From Flavobacterium supellecticarium (lineage in GTDB: Bacteria; Bacteroidota; Bacteroidia; Flavobacteriales; Flavobacteriaceae): a stretch of 64,000 bases of DNA. How positions within the stretch are numbered: position 1 is the first letter of the stretch; each line of letters begins with the position of its first letter. The stretch covers positions 496,001 through 560,000 of the forward strand of contig NZ_SSNZ01000002.1 in the NCBI RefSeq assembly GCF_004801375.1, given 5' to 3'. The notes beneath the pieces were generated by a model that ran no database searches, was not told where the DNA came from, and was given only the letters and a program-made list of their open reading frames with translations. The translations under genes and the position numbers were made by a program. This document shows, piece after piece, positions 1 to 9,109 of this stretch.

Positions 1-1029
1 CAATATATTGATCACGACAAAAGTAGTCGCGATCACCAAAACAGCACCCATAATTACCGGAAGATCAAGGGTATTCAGAGCATCTACGATTTCTTTGCCG
101 AGTCCGTTCCAGCCAAAAATATATTCCACAAAAACAGCACCGGCCAACATCGAGGCAAACCAACCGGAAACGGCCGTTACAACCGGATTTAAGGCGTTTT
201 TCAGAGCGTGACGTTTAATCACCTGCAATTCGCTTAAACCTTTGGCTCTGGCAGTTCGGATATAATCCTGACTCATCACTTCCAGTAATGAATTTCGCAT
301 TAATTGAATTACAACCCCTAACGGTCGGATTCCGAGTACGACAGCCGGAAGAATAATATTTTTCCACTGAATATAAGTCCCGTTTCCAAAATCATCCACT
401 TCATATAGGCTACCGGTCATATTCAGATGCGTATAATGGTGTAACAGGAATCCAAAAAACCAGGCAAACAGAATCGCACTAAAAAACGAAGGCACACTCA
501 TGCCAAGCGTACTCACCAAAGCGATAAACCGGTCGAGCCAGCTGTCTTTATAAACCGCCGAAACAATTCCGAATACGATTCCAATCAGGATGGCAATCAC
601 AATGGCAAAAAAGGCCAGGATTACCGTATTCGGCAAGGTGTTCCCAATAACCTGAGTGACTTTTTTTCCGCTTTTCTGAAAGCTTTCCCGTAAATAGGGC
701 GTTTTTAAAACGACCGCTGAATTTCCAACCGAAAACAACGGTAAGGCGTTGTATTTTCCTTCAGAAAGAAAAGTATAATCATTGCTGTTTTTACTGTGGA
801 AGGAAATGAGAGAAAGGTCGTTCAGATAATACAAATACTGTGTTCCTATAGGCTTATCAAAACCATATTTCTTTTTGACCAACGCCAGTTGTTCGGAATT
901 TTCATTCTGGTCGAGCATCATGCGCGCCGGATCGCCGGGAAGGACATTAAATAAAAAGAAAATCACTGTTATCACTCCGAAAAGTGTTAACAGTGCATAT
1001 CCGGTTTTATGAAGCAGGTAACGAAGCAT
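1..1029 (-). CDS. Peptide ABC transporter permease, DppB/OppB type (partial, 3' end outside window)
   Basis: Reading the minus strand from an ATG at 1029 gives an open frame of 343 codons that runs off the left edge. The N-terminus (MLRYLLHKTGYALLTLFGV) is the first membrane helix typical of DppB permeases and is followed by a NVLPGDPAR motif. After a periplasmic stretch, further hydrophobic helices and the cytoplasmic coupling loop (near SQDYIRTARAKGLSE) fit the family. It would form the inner-membrane channel of a dipeptide/oligopeptide importer with a second permease and ATPases outside this window. It lies 13 bases after the BT_3928-like gene, so probably shares its transcript. The substrate cannot be read from sequence. 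Confidence 0.88.
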   Translation of the reverse strand, partial: MLRYLLHKTGYALLTLFGVITVIFFLFNVLPGDPARMMLDQNENSEQLALVKKKYGFDKPIGTQYLYYLNDLSLISFHSKNSNDYTFLSEGKYNALPLFSVGNSAVVLKTPYLRESFQKSGKKVTQVIGNTLPNTVILAFFAIVIAILIGIVFGIVSAVYKDSWLDRFIALVSTLGMSVPSFFSAILFAWFFGFLLHHYTHLNMTGSLYEVDDFGNGTYIQWKNIILPAVVLGIRPLGVVIQLMRNSLLEVMSQDYIRTARAKGLSELQVIKRHALKNALNPVVTAVSGWFASMLAGAVFVEYIFGWNGLGKEIVDALNTLDLPVIMGAVLVIATTFVVINIL

Positions 1030-1042
1030 TCGATATCGAAAC

Positions 1043-2146
1043 TTATTTTAAAACAACATCGTCGATATCGTTCCAGTGTGCCTTCTGAACAATTGTTCCT
1101 TTTTCCAGTACTACGATACTTGGATTGGCTCTTTCGATGGTTTTTAAGGTCGTTCCGTCGCAGAAATAATAATCGAAAGTCAGTTTGTTATCCGCTTTTA
1201 CTTTTTGGATTACTTCATCGTTCGAAGCTGTCATCCCGATGACTTTATAGCCTTTGGTGGTTGCTTTTTTATAGAATTCCTCGGCTTTTTGTAAACCTTT
1301 GGTATTGGCTTTATTCAGATCGTACGAAACCAGCATGATCAATTTTGGCTCGTTTAGCATGGCTTCGGTATAACTTTCACCGTCTTTTTCGATACTGAAA
1401 TCGTGGATAGGCGGTTCATATCCTTTCGAAATTAATTTATCGTCACGACGAACAAACTCGGCACCTTCCGGTAGGTTCATCAATTGTTTTTCGTTGAAAT
1501 TCTGTTCCTGCCCGTTTACTTTATAGACAAAATTCATTTCATATACCGAACGTGGCGCGCCATCGGGAATTTCCATTCCTTTCTGAATGTTGGTTCCTAC
1601 TTTGTACGCTCTGAAATCTTTTAACGGTAAATGATTCAATACATAATAGCCCATAAAAAGACATAACGAATAACTTACAAAAACGGTTAGAGCGTTTACA
1701 GTACTGCTAAATAACGGCTGAATCAGTTTTTGGTTAAAGAATAAAATCAGGATAAAAAACAACAGAACAATGTCTTTTGTAAACGATTCCCACGGTGTGA
1801 GTTTTAGTGCGTCGCCAAAACAACCACAGTCGGTTACTTTATTAAAATAAGCCGAATAGAAGGTTAGGAACGTAAAGAAAACGATCATTAGTAGTAAACT
1901 CCACATGGTGAATTTTGGTTTAAACCCAATTAGGAGTGCGACTCCCAAAACCACTTCGAATACCACTACAAAAACGGCAATAATCAGCGCGTAGGGAATA
2001 AAGAAGGGAAGGTTTAAAACATTTTCGGCGAAATATTCTTCCAGTTTAAACGAAAAACCCATCGGGTCATTCAATTTGATCAAACCAGATATAATGAACA
2101 GTACGCCAACAAACAGACGTGAAAAGTGAGCTAAAAATTTCTTCAT
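1043..2146 (-). CDS. BT_3928-like DoxX/MauE family membrane protein with thioredoxin-like C-terminus
   Basis: A 367-residue protein. The first ~150 residues hold four hydrophobic helices of DoxX/MauE type, with the family motif DCGCFG near residue 107, which in MauE-like proteins is linked to thiol redox chemistry. A further helix lies near residues 150-170. The C-terminal ~100 residues look like a thioredoxin fold (VIGMTASNDEV, PSIVVLEKG) but have no CxxC pair, so the domain is unlikely to be an ordinary thiol oxidoreductase. It sits between a DUF1599 gene and a peptide permease, all on the minus strand. Membrane role inferred; the precise function is unknown. Confidence 0.8.
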   Translation of the reverse strand: MKKFLAHFSRLFVGVLFIISGLIKLNDPMGFSFKLEEYFAENVLNLPFFIPYALIIAVFVVVFEVVLGVALLIGFKPKFTMWSLLLMIVFFTFLTFYSAYFNKVTDCGCFGDALKLTPWESFTKDIVLLFFILILFFNQKLIQPLFSSTVNALTVFVSYSLCLFMGYYVLNHLPLKDFRAYKVGTNIQKGMEIPDGAPRSVYEMNFVYKVNGQEQNFNEKQLMNLPEGAEFVRRDDKLISKGYEPPIHDFSIEKDGESYTEAMLNEPKLIMLVSYDLNKANTKGLQKAEEFYKKATTKGYKVIGMTASNDEVIQKVKADNKLTFDYYFCDGTTLKTIERANPSIVVLEKGTIVQKAHWNDIDDVVLK

Positions 2147-2226
2147 AACGGTAATTTCTTTTTTCGGTTTTGTAAATATAGGTAAGAACCCGTGGAATTA
2201 ATTGTTAATGTTTCCTAATTAACAGG

Positions 2227-2769
2227 CTATACGGCTTTTCCCAAATGAATCAGAGCAAAAACGGCATAGTTGAGCATATCCTGATAATTGGCGTCGATTC
2301 CTTCGGATACCAGGGTTTTTCCTTTGTTATCTTCAATTTGCTTTACGCGTAACACTTTCTGCAAAATCAGATCAGTTAGGGAACTCACGCGTAAGTCACG
2401 CCAGGCTTCGCCGTAGTCGTGGTTTTTGGCTTCCATCAGGTCTTTGCAGACTTTTACTTTTTCATCGTATAAAGCCACAGCTTTTTCCACATCAAGATCC
2501 GGCTGATCGGCGACACCTAGATCCAACTGAATCAGTGCCATAATAGAGTAATTAATGATACCGATAAACTCAGACGTTTCGTCTTCGTTTACCTTACGGA
2601 TCTCATTTTCCTGTAGGCTGCGGATGCGTTGCGCTTTGATAAAAATCTGATCGGTTAGTGACGGCAAACGCAAAATGCGCCAGGCACTTCCGTAGTCTTT
2701 CATTTTATTGCTATAGAGGTTGCGGCAAATAGAAATAACCTTGTCAAATTCCTGTGAGGTATTGCTCAT
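2227..2769 (-). CDS. DUF1599 domain protein, two tandem copies of the domain
   Basis: A 180-residue soluble protein built from two copies of the same ~50-residue unit. Repeat one has KMKDYGSAWRILRLPSLTDQ and repeat two has KNHDYGEAWRDLRVSSLTD, each followed by a helix ending in an ALIxL segment (ALIQLDLG and ALIHLGKA). This matches DUF1599, a family whose Pfam description ties it to nucleotide modification, although its role in chromosomal Bacteroidota genes is not established. The gene is divergent from folP with about 110 bases between start codons, and it leads the minus-strand run toward the BT_3928-like gene. Confidence 0.8.
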   Translation of the reverse strand: MSNTSQEFDKVISICRNLYSNKMKDYGSAWRILRLPSLTDQIFIKAQRIRSLQENEIRKVNEDETSEFIGIINYSIMALIQLDLGVADQPDLDVEKAVALYDEKVKVCKDLMEAKNHDYGEAWRDLRVSSLTDLILQKVLRVKQIEDNKGKTLVSEGIDANYQDMLNYAVFALIHLGKAV

Positions 2770-2777
2770 TTTCTATG

Positions 2778-2785
2778 TATCTTTG
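2778..2785 (+). promoter_or_regulatory. Candidate -7 promoter box for folP
   Basis: TATCTTTG matches the Bacteroidota -7 consensus TAnnTTTG and lies in the divergent gap before folP. I see no well-spaced -33 TTG, so the call rests on one element. Confidence 0.4.
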
Positions 2786-2879
2786 TGTAATAATTTTTTC
2801 AAAAGTAAGGATTTTTCCGGATAAAAAGAGAAAGACCAGTCTACCCCGGTATTTCTTCCGGATTTCAAAACAGAATCAG

Positions 2880-3707
2880 ATGACAATCAATTGCAACGGC
2901 CGACTGGTTAGTTTGGACACGCCACACTGTATGGGGATTTTAAATGTAACCCCGGATTCGTTTTACGACGGTGGAAAATATAAAAGCGATACCGCCTTTT
3001 TAGATCAGACCGAAAAAATGCTAACCGAAGGCGCCACTTTTATTGACATCGGAGCGTATTCGTCCCGTCCCAATGCGGCCTTTGTAACGGAAGAAGAGGA
3101 GATCAGTCGTATTGTTCCGGTGATTCGCCTTATTGCCGATCGGTTTCCTGAAGCCCTGATATCGGTAGATACCTTTCGTGCAAAAGTAGCGGCCGAAGCG
3201 ATTGGAGCCGGAGCGGCACTGATTAACGATATTGCCGCCGGATTACTCGATCCCGAAATGCTTCCGACGGTTGGCGCCTTGCGAGTACCTTATATTATGA
3301 TGCATATGCGGGGCACGCCGCAAAACATGAATACGCTTACCGATTATACGGATATTGTAAAAGAAATGCTTTTTTATTTTTCGGAGCGTCTCCGGGAAGC
3401 CCGACGTTATGGTATTCATGATATTATAGTCGATCCGGGCTTTGGTTTTGCGAAAACAACGGCACAAAACTACGAAGTGCTGCAAAAACTGGAATTATTC
3501 CAAAATTTAGAAGTACCTTTATTATCGGCTGTTTCCCGAAAATCGATGATTTATAGAGTATTGGAAAATACCGCCGGTGAAGCCTTAAACGGAACAACCG
3601 TACTCAATACGATTTCGTTGTTAAAAGGCGCCCGTTTGCTTCGGGTACACGACGTAAAGGAAGCGATGGAATGCATTCGTCTCGTACAAAAAACACAAGG
3701 ATTATGA
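2880..3707 (+). CDS. folP: Dihydropteroate synthase
   Basis: Condenses 6-hydroxymethyl-7,8-dihydropterin diphosphate with p-aminobenzoate in folate synthesis; cytoplasmic TIM barrel and the target of sulfonamides. Visible motifs are GILNVTPDSF near the N-terminus, DIGAYSSRP, SVDTFRA, LINDI, the MMHMRGTPQ loop, IIVDPGFGFAKT and SRKSMI. I start at 2880 (MTINCNG, 275 residues) because this gives the usual family length; the longer frame from 2754 would run into the divergent gene's start region and adds no conserved sequence. The stop codon overlaps the start of the following lipoprotein gene (ATGA), which suggests coupled translation. Confidence 0.96.
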   Translation: MTINCNGRLVSLDTPHCMGILNVTPDSFYDGGKYKSDTAFLDQTEKMLTEGATFIDIGAYSSRPNAAFVTEEEEISRIVPVIRLIADRFPEALISVDTFRAKVAAEAIGAGAALINDIAAGLLDPEMLPTVGALRVPYIMMHMRGTPQNMNTLTDYTDIVKEMLFYFSERLREARRYGIHDIIVDPGFGFAKTTAQNYEVLQKLELFQNLEVPLLSAVSRKSMIYRVLENTAGEALNGTTVLNTISLLKGARLLRVHDVKEAMECIRLVQKTQGL

Positions 3708-4345
3708 TCAGATACAGTATTATTTTAGCGGCTTTTTTGCTGTTCGGTTGTGGAAAAGACAAACACATTTTATTACCGAAATCGGGCAGAACGATTGTTA
3801 AAGACGTAGCCGATATTTCGCCGATTTATATGTTGTTTCAGGTTAACGGAAACGATACGCTGGTTGAAGTGGACAAACAAACGATTATTTCCACGACCAA
3901 TTGGATTTTTAATATCGACAAACGATTTCCGTTAAAAAAGATTATGCCGGAAGTGATCAAATTGCAAAACCGCAAGGGAAGTCATAAAGGGGAAGCGCAG
4001 GTTGCGAATTACTATTCCTATGCGGATAGTATCGGTAAAAACATGGCTTTTATTCCTTTTACGGATGTGGTATATACATTAGGTACGCAAAAAGATTTTG
4101 CCGAGCACGGAAAAGCGTCGTTGGTTTTAAAGTTTGATAAGCAGAATCAACTTACAGTTAACGGTATTGCTGTAAAACCGGAAGAATTCCATCGCACCGT
4201 AGAAAAAATGTATACCAAACCAACCGTTTTATTTTTGCATTTCGACAAAGAACTGTTGTATGATCATTATATTGCGGATAAGATATTGTTGTCGTGGTGG
4301 AAACAACCCAATGTGACCATTTCGAACAAAGAATATATTTACTGA
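3704..4345 (+). CDS. Hypothetical lipoprotein following folP
   Basis: A 213-residue protein whose first residues MIRYSIILAAFLLFGCGKD form a lipoprotein signal with the lipobox LFGC. The mature part is hydrophilic and I do not recognise a domain. The start at 3704 overlaps the folP stop by four bases and removes eleven non-signal-like residues that the longer frame would add. It converges with rlmH, and the two stop codons overlap by seven bases. Likely an envelope lipoprotein; function unknown. Confidence 0.75.
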   Translation: MIRYSIILAAFLLFGCGKDKHILLPKSGRTIVKDVADISPIYMLFQVNGNDTLVEVDKQTIISTTNWIFNIDKRFPLKKIMPEVIKLQNRKGSHKGEAQVANYYSYADSIGKNMAFIPFTDVVYTLGTQKDFAEHGKASLVLKFDKQNQLTVNGIAVKPEEFHRTVEKMYTKPTVLFLHFDKELLYDHYIADKILLSWWKQPNVTISNKEYIY

Positions 4346-4812
4346 TGGTGATACGGTTCGTTTCGTAGAATCGTAAAACCGCGGTATAGCTGCTCAATAA
4401 AAAACAAACGCACCATCTGATGGGAAAAAGTCATGAGGGATAACGAAATTTTGCCCTGTGCTTTTTTGTATACGGCTTCCGAAAAACCATACGGACCGCC
4501 AATAACAAATACCAGTGTTTTAACACCGGAATTCATTTTTTTTTGTAATTCATCTGAAAAGCCAACACTGGAAAAGGATCTTCCATTTTCGTCCAATAAA
4601 ATCAATTGGTCGGTTGCTGATAGTTTGGACAGGATGAGTTCACCTTCTTTTTCTTTCTGCTGACTTTCGGATAGGTTTTTGACATTCTTGATGTCCGGAA
4701 TGATTTCCAGATCAAATTTGATATAAAACGACAAACGTTTGGTATAATCGTCGATTAAAGTCTGCAAAGCCTTGTTGTCGGTTTTACCGATGGCCAGAAG
4801 TTTGATATTCAT
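4339..4812 (-). CDS. rlmH: 23S rRNA (pseudouridine1915-N3)-methyltransferase RlmH
   Basis: SPOUT-fold enzyme that methylates the pseudouridine at 23S position 1915 on assembled ribosomes. The 157-residue length, the start MNIKLLAIGKT, LILLDENGRSFSS, the knot-forming FVIGGPYGFSE and the C-terminal SLMTFSHQMVRLFFIEQLYR followed by NEPYHH are all typical of RlmH. The gene converges on the folP-linked lipoprotein, with a seven-base overlap of the 3' ends. Confidence 0.97.
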   Translation of the reverse strand: MNIKLLAIGKTDNKALQTLIDDYTKRLSFYIKFDLEIIPDIKNVKNLSESQQKEKEGELILSKLSATDQLILLDENGRSFSSVGFSDELQKKMNSGVKTLVFVIGGPYGFSEAVYKKAQGKISLSLMTFSHQMVRLFFIEQLYRGFTILRNEPYHHQ

Positions 4813-4857
4813 GGAAGGGGAGTTTGCTGCAAAAATAAGCCGTAAACCTGAAAAAGG

Positions 4858-5229
4858 CTATTTTTCGATCAATCTTTTCACGCGTAAGATTAGTTCTTTC
4901 GGATTAAAAGGCTTGGCAATAAAGTCATCGGCGCCCAATTTAAAGCCATTAGTAACCGTATTTTCTTCTTCACCCAAAGCCGAAAGAATAATCACCGGTG
5001 TATTTGTATAGTTTTCTTTTACAAAATTGGTGATCTCCAAACCGGATTTAAAAGGCAGCATGACATCCGTAATAACCAGATCCGGATTCACTTCCGGAAT
5101 TTTTTCAATGGCTTCAGAACCATCTCTGGCGATCGTTAACGCGTACCCTTCTTTTTTTAAAATAAATTCAAGAATGTTCATGGTAAGGTTATCGTCTTCA
5201 ACAATAAGAATTTTCTTTCCGTTGCTCAT
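4858..5229 (-). CDS. Single-domain response regulator (CheY-like)
   Basis: A 123-residue receiver domain with no output domain. Acidic residues (VEDDN near 11-13), phosphoacceptor D55 in VITDVMLP, the conserved Ser in ILSALG and K106 in AKPFNP are all present. Such stand-alone receivers usually act by protein contact. It follows the HEAT/GT2/YaiO operon in the same direction with about 100 bases between and a promoter-like box in the gap, so a role in controlling that locus is possible but only inferred. No kinase gene is adjacent. Confidence 0.93.
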   Translation of the reverse strand: MSNGKKILIVEDDNLTMNILEFILKKEGYALTIARDGSEAIEKIPEVNPDLVITDVMLPFKSGLEITNFVKENYTNTPVIILSALGEEENTVTNGFKLGADDFIAKPFNPKELILRVKRLIEK

Positions 5230-5266
5230 GGTAATCGGTTAAAAATAATTTTTTGTTTACTTTATA

Positions 5267-5274
5267 CAAAAATA
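5267..5274 (-). promoter_or_regulatory. Candidate -7 box for the response regulator
   Basis: On the minus strand this reads TATTTTTG, matching TAnnTTTG, about 37 bases before the start codon. No convincing -33 element is visible. Confidence 0.4.
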
Positions 5275-5331
5275 AGGATAATTCCTATGAATACTGTATT
5301 ACAGGTGTTAATTAACATAGTAAAAACCGAA

Positions 5332-6594
5332 TTAAAATCGATAGTGTAAGCTAAAGTTAAGTTCGGTTTCGTTTTGTTTTAAACCCGGAAGATATTCCTG
5401 ATTGTTATAGTTAACCTGAATACCGGCCAGGTAATTTTTCCACAATACGCGGTAGTAACCGGCACCAATGCGGTAGGAATTCATCGCGATTCGCTGTTCC
5501 AACTGACCTAATACGGATCGTTCGTCCGGCGAAGTTCCATAACCCATGATAACGGTAGCATAATCAAAACGGGAATCGAAATAATAACGGGACGTTAGCG
5601 TAAAGGCAGGATATACCTTGCTGTTCTGATTTTGCAGGAACGTACGCAGATTAAGCCAGTAAGAACCAATATATTTTCCGATACCAGCCACAATAGCAGT
5701 AAGGTTTTCGTCTACGGTTTTGGTATAACGTCCGCCTAAATCGGCTTCCCAACCGTCGTTAAAATTGTAATAAAAGGAATACCCGACACGCCATTTTGGG
5801 AAAACGATATCATCGCTATACGCCGCTCCAACATAGGAATAAGCTTTTTTGCCGGTAAAGAAATAGGATTCGGCTTCATACTGAAGTCCGTCGGCGATCG
5901 ATGTTTTAAAAGACAAACGATTGGCATAATTCACACGTCCGATCAATGAACCCCATTTGCGTTCGCGGATATATTGTGCACTCCCCAGATTCCATGGACC
6001 TACACCATTCCTGTCGAAAAACGTAATACTGTAATTGAGCCCCACACGGTCATTATTGGTCTTTTTGTCCAATAGAAACAAACGTTGTTTGATATCGGTA
6101 TCATTCGGGAACTGTTTGTCCATTGTTTTTAGATAATCGTAGGCTTTATCATCGTCCTTTTGCAATTCGTAAATGGCCAGTTTTCTAAAATGAAAAGCCT
6201 TGTTTTCCGGATACAAAGCAAGTGCCTGATCGGTTACATTGGTCGCTTCCGGATAATTTTTAGCAGTAACTTCCAATTGCGACCAATAGGTATAGGCATC
6301 CTCGTATTTCGGATTCTTTTCAACCACTCTTTTATAATAATAGCGTGCACTGTCGATACTTTCCGATAATTGGTAAGCACGGCCTAAAAACAATTGAAAA
6401 TCGAGATAATCCGGAGCGGCTTTAATTCCGACATGCGCTTTTTTGATCGCTTCCGGATAGTTTTTCCGAACATTAATGTCTTTGATCACCTCGGTTAGAA
6501 GACTGTCGGTATTGATTTTTTGCCCCAGCATACCGTTCGAGGCCAATACTACTATAGCAAAAAGGACTATTTTGGTATAATTATGTTGTTTCAT
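5332..6594 (-). CDS. YaiO family TPR plus outer-membrane beta-barrel protein
   Basis: A 420-residue exported protein. Residues 1-24 form a signal peptide; residues ~30-180 are TPR-like helical repeats (for example LFLGRAYQLSESIDSARYYY and LEVTAKNYPEATNVTDQAL); residues ~190-420 alternate aromatic and polar residues as in a beta-barrel and end in a terminal Phe. This matches YaiO-type outer-membrane proteins. The TPR-then-barrel plan resembles PgaA-like polysaccharide exporters. Its start overlaps the upstream glycosyltransferase stop by 14 bases, which implies translational coupling, so a role in exporting the product of that enzyme is a reasonable inference. Confidence 0.88.
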   Translation of the reverse strand: MKQHNYTKIVLFAIVVLASNGMLGQKINTDSLLTEVIKDINVRKNYPEAIKKAHVGIKAAPDYLDFQLFLGRAYQLSESIDSARYYYKRVVEKNPKYEDAYTYWSQLEVTAKNYPEATNVTDQALALYPENKAFHFRKLAIYELQKDDDKAYDYLKTMDKQFPNDTDIKQRLFLLDKKTNNDRVGLNYSITFFDRNGVGPWNLGSAQYIRERKWGSLIGRVNYANRLSFKTSIADGLQYEAESYFFTGKKAYSYVGAAYSDDIVFPKWRVGYSFYYNFNDGWEADLGGRYTKTVDENLTAIVAGIGKYIGSYWLNLRTFLQNQNSKVYPAFTLTSRYYFDSRFDYATVIMGYGTSPDERSVLGQLEQRIAMNSYRIGAGYYRVLWKNYLAGIQVNYNNQEYLPGLKQNETELNFSLHYRF

Positions 6595-8035
6595 TTTCTT
6601 TTTTATTTTGGCTGTTAAAACCCAATCGGGGCATATCTCCCCATTTCTGTTCTTTCTGTCTGAAGAATTGCCAGTATCCTTTTAATGAGGCATATATATT
6701 CACCGGATGATACGCAAATGGCTCAATAAATGCCATCCCGGTCAGGATCAGTATTTCCTTCAGATTGGCATAATTGCGATATAAAATTTCGTCCAGAAAT
6801 ATCGAAACCAACGTTAAGATCAGGTAGAATAAATATACGAATAAAGAAACGTAAAATAGAAAAACATAATCAATATCCAGTATATAAAAACCGATCAGTA
6901 ATGAAAAAACACCCAGTAACTCGAGAATCGGAACCATAAATTCGAACGAAAAGAAATAGGGTAGGATCAAAAAGGCCGTCTTACCGTATTTCGGATTAAA
7001 AAACATCGTCCGGTGGATGTATAAGGTTTGTACGAGTCCTCTGGCCCAACGGCTTCGTTGACGGATTAAAACCTGCGCATTAGCCGGAACTTCGGTCCAG
7101 CATAGCGATTCCGGAATATATTTAATCGAAAATTTCTGTTTGGTATCGTACATATATTTCCGCATCCGGGTAATCAGTTCCATATCTTCACCTAACGATT
7201 TGTGCCAATAACCGCCGGCTGCAATGGCAACTTCCTTATCGAACATTCCCAATCCGCCGGAAACCAGTAACAAACCGTTAATCTGACTCCAGGCCATTCG
7301 CCCGAAAAGAAACGCCCGTACATATTCCAGTTCCTGAAAACGCGCATACCAATTGGTTGGAAAATGCACTTTTACCAGAAAGCCATCTTTCACTTCACAG
7401 GAATTGGAGATTCGGATTCCGGCTCCGGTGGCGATAACTTTCCGCTTGCTTTCCATAAACGGCTTGGCCAGCTTGATAATTGTATCTTTCTTTAAAATGC
7501 AATCCACATCGGTACAAAGGAAGAGTGGATGCTTGGCCGAATTGATTCCGGCATTGGAAGCATCGGCCTTACTTTTTCCATTTTCTTTATCAACCACCAA
7601 TAATTTGGCATAAATAGGATTGGTTGACTTATAATGACCGCGTACTTTCCGTGTTTTGATCTTTTCCTTATAATAAAAATCCACCTGAACCAGCTGGAAT
7701 TCCCGGATTAATTTTTCGAGCGTATCGTCCACACTACCGTCATTTACAATGATCACCTCAAAATTCGGATACGTAAGCGAAAGCAGCGATTTCACGTTGG
7801 AAACAATAGTCGCTCCCTCGTTATAAGCCGGAGCGATTACCGAAACCCCGATCATATTATTGGACTTTACCAATAAATCATCGTGGATAAAATACTTGGC
7901 ATTCAGGTGTTTTTTGATCGCCAGATACGAAAGCACGGCGAGAAACAGGTAGAATAAAATATAACTGGAAGAGAAAATCGCTACAAATGTCTCGTAGAAT
8001 CTTTCGAAAGCTTCCAAATAGTATCTCGAAATCAT
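6581..8035 (-). CDS. Processive family 2 glycosyltransferase (membrane polysaccharide synthase type)
   Basis: A 484-residue inner-membrane enzyme. One helix lies near residues 17-40, a GT-A domain spans ~62-340 and several helices follow near 360-440. Catalytic residues of processive GT2 synthases are present: D99 in VNDGS, D176xD178 in CTDVDC, ED283-284 in LGEDMEL and QRSRW at 326-330. These are shared with hyaluronan, cellulose and poly-N-acetylglucosamine synthases; the sugar cannot be deduced. No PilZ domain is seen. The start overlaps the HEAT gene by four bases (ATGA) and the end overlaps the YaiO gene, so the three form one operon. Confidence 0.93.
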   Translation of the reverse strand: MISRYYLEAFERFYETFVAIFSSSYILFYLFLAVLSYLAIKKHLNAKYFIHDDLLVKSNNMIGVSVIAPAYNEGATIVSNVKSLLSLTYPNFEVIIVNDGSVDDTLEKLIREFQLVQVDFYYKEKIKTRKVRGHYKSTNPIYAKLLVVDKENGKSKADASNAGINSAKHPLFLCTDVDCILKKDTIIKLAKPFMESKRKVIATGAGIRISNSCEVKDGFLVKVHFPTNWYARFQELEYVRAFLFGRMAWSQINGLLLVSGGLGMFDKEVAIAAGGYWHKSLGEDMELITRMRKYMYDTKQKFSIKYIPESLCWTEVPANAQVLIRQRSRWARGLVQTLYIHRTMFFNPKYGKTAFLILPYFFSFEFMVPILELLGVFSLLIGFYILDIDYVFLFYVSLFVYLFYLILTLVSIFLDEILYRNYANLKEILILTGMAFIEPFAYHPVNIYASLKGYWQFFRQKEQKWGDMPRLGFNSQNKKENETT

Positions 8036-9087
8036 AAGTAAGGATTTTTAACGTGTTTTTTAATTTTAATAATTTCGAAATCTTCTTTGAAATTGGATTT
8101 CAGATACGAAGGATCGAGCGTGTCGAGCGTTCGTACCGCTTCGAGTTTGGTCGCCGGATTAACGGATCGGTGTAAATAATCGTCGATAAAGACAATGGAT
8201 TGCTGATTTCCGATAACGGCCAGTGTTTGCAAAATAGCGATTTTATTTTCAATTTCCTCAGACGCAAACATGTCGATTAACAACGGTTCGGCTTCAAAAA
8301 GAAAGAGATCCTGTAAGGCAATGATCACCTCTTTTCGGATCATTTTATTATCCGATTGTAGTAGGGATAATAAGGTGTCTTTTTCGACGGTATAATTGTA
8401 ATACACCATAAAACGGATACCCAATTTTACGATCGACGGGTTTTGCGCGGTGATCCAATCTTTGATGTTTTTTGGAATCGGGAACTTTTTATGGTACAGT
8501 AAGTCCATTACTTTTAATTCGTCGATAAGTGAAATCTCATACGGATAATCACTTAAAAAATCCAGTTTTTTCGAGGTTAACGATATAAACGCGATAAAAG
8601 CATTCGAACGCAGAATCCTGTTTTTATGATTCATATATTTTTTTACGAGGCTTTCGCCTTCTTCGTATTCGAGTACCTGGAAATGGTAAATCCCTTTGCA
8701 TTTAATATACCAACGACGACTGTTAATCAGCTTTTCGCTAAAATTAGGTAGTCCGAAGCTCTTGTAGATATCCAGGATAGGCGCAGTAACTTCTCCTTTA
8801 ATGTTTTGCTTTAACTCGATAATACTGCTGGTAACCATACTTTTGCACCACGTGCTACCGTAGGGAATCTGTTTTTTAAACTCTCTGATCCGGTATTCGT
8901 AATCTTCGGCATCGGTAAAAAGTAATTCGGTAAGGAAAGTTGTAATTTTCTGGCGTACTGCCGAACGGTATTGTTTGCTGTATTCATACACGATACGATC
9001 GCTTATTGTGACCAGAATGACCACAATAAGAAAAATGACCAAAAGAGGTACTATAAAATGAATTAAATAGTATTTAAATACTTCCAA
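8032..9087 (-). CDS. Membrane-anchored HEAT-repeat protein of the GT2 operon
   Basis: A 351-residue protein with one N-terminal membrane helix (about residues 8-30) followed by a long helical cytoplasmic part. Paired helices resembling HEAT repeats are visible near residues 160-340 (for example MIRKEVIIALQDLFLFEAE and NKIAILQTLAVIGNQQSIVF). The start codon is TTG at 9087; the next in-frame ATG is about 80 codons on and would remove the membrane helix, so the TTG is probably used. It is first in an overlapping operon with a GT2 enzyme and YaiO barrel, and may scaffold them. That role is inferred from position only. Confidence 0.8.
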   Translation of the reverse strand: MEVFKYYLIHFIVPLLVIFLIVVILVTISDRIVYEYSKQYRSAVRQKITTFLTELLFTDAEDYEYRIREFKKQIPYGSTWCKSMVTSSIIELKQNIKGEVTAPILDIYKSFGLPNFSEKLINSRRWYIKCKGIYHFQVLEYEEGESLVKKYMNHKNRILRSNAFIAFISLTSKKLDFLSDYPYEISLIDELKVMDLLYHKKFPIPKNIKDWITAQNPSIVKLGIRFMVYYNYTVEKDTLLSLLQSDNKMIRKEVIIALQDLFLFEAEPLLIDMFASEEIENKIAILQTLAVIGNQQSIVFIDDYLHRSVNPATKLEAVRTLDTLDPSYLKSNFKEDFEIIKIKKHVKNPYL

Positions 9088-9109
9088 ACGAATGATTTAG
9101 GGTTAATCG

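Noticed and set aside
2754..2879. N-terminal extension of folP
   Set aside because: It overlaps the divergent gene's start region and promoter box and adds no conserved residues; the start at 2880 gives the normal length.
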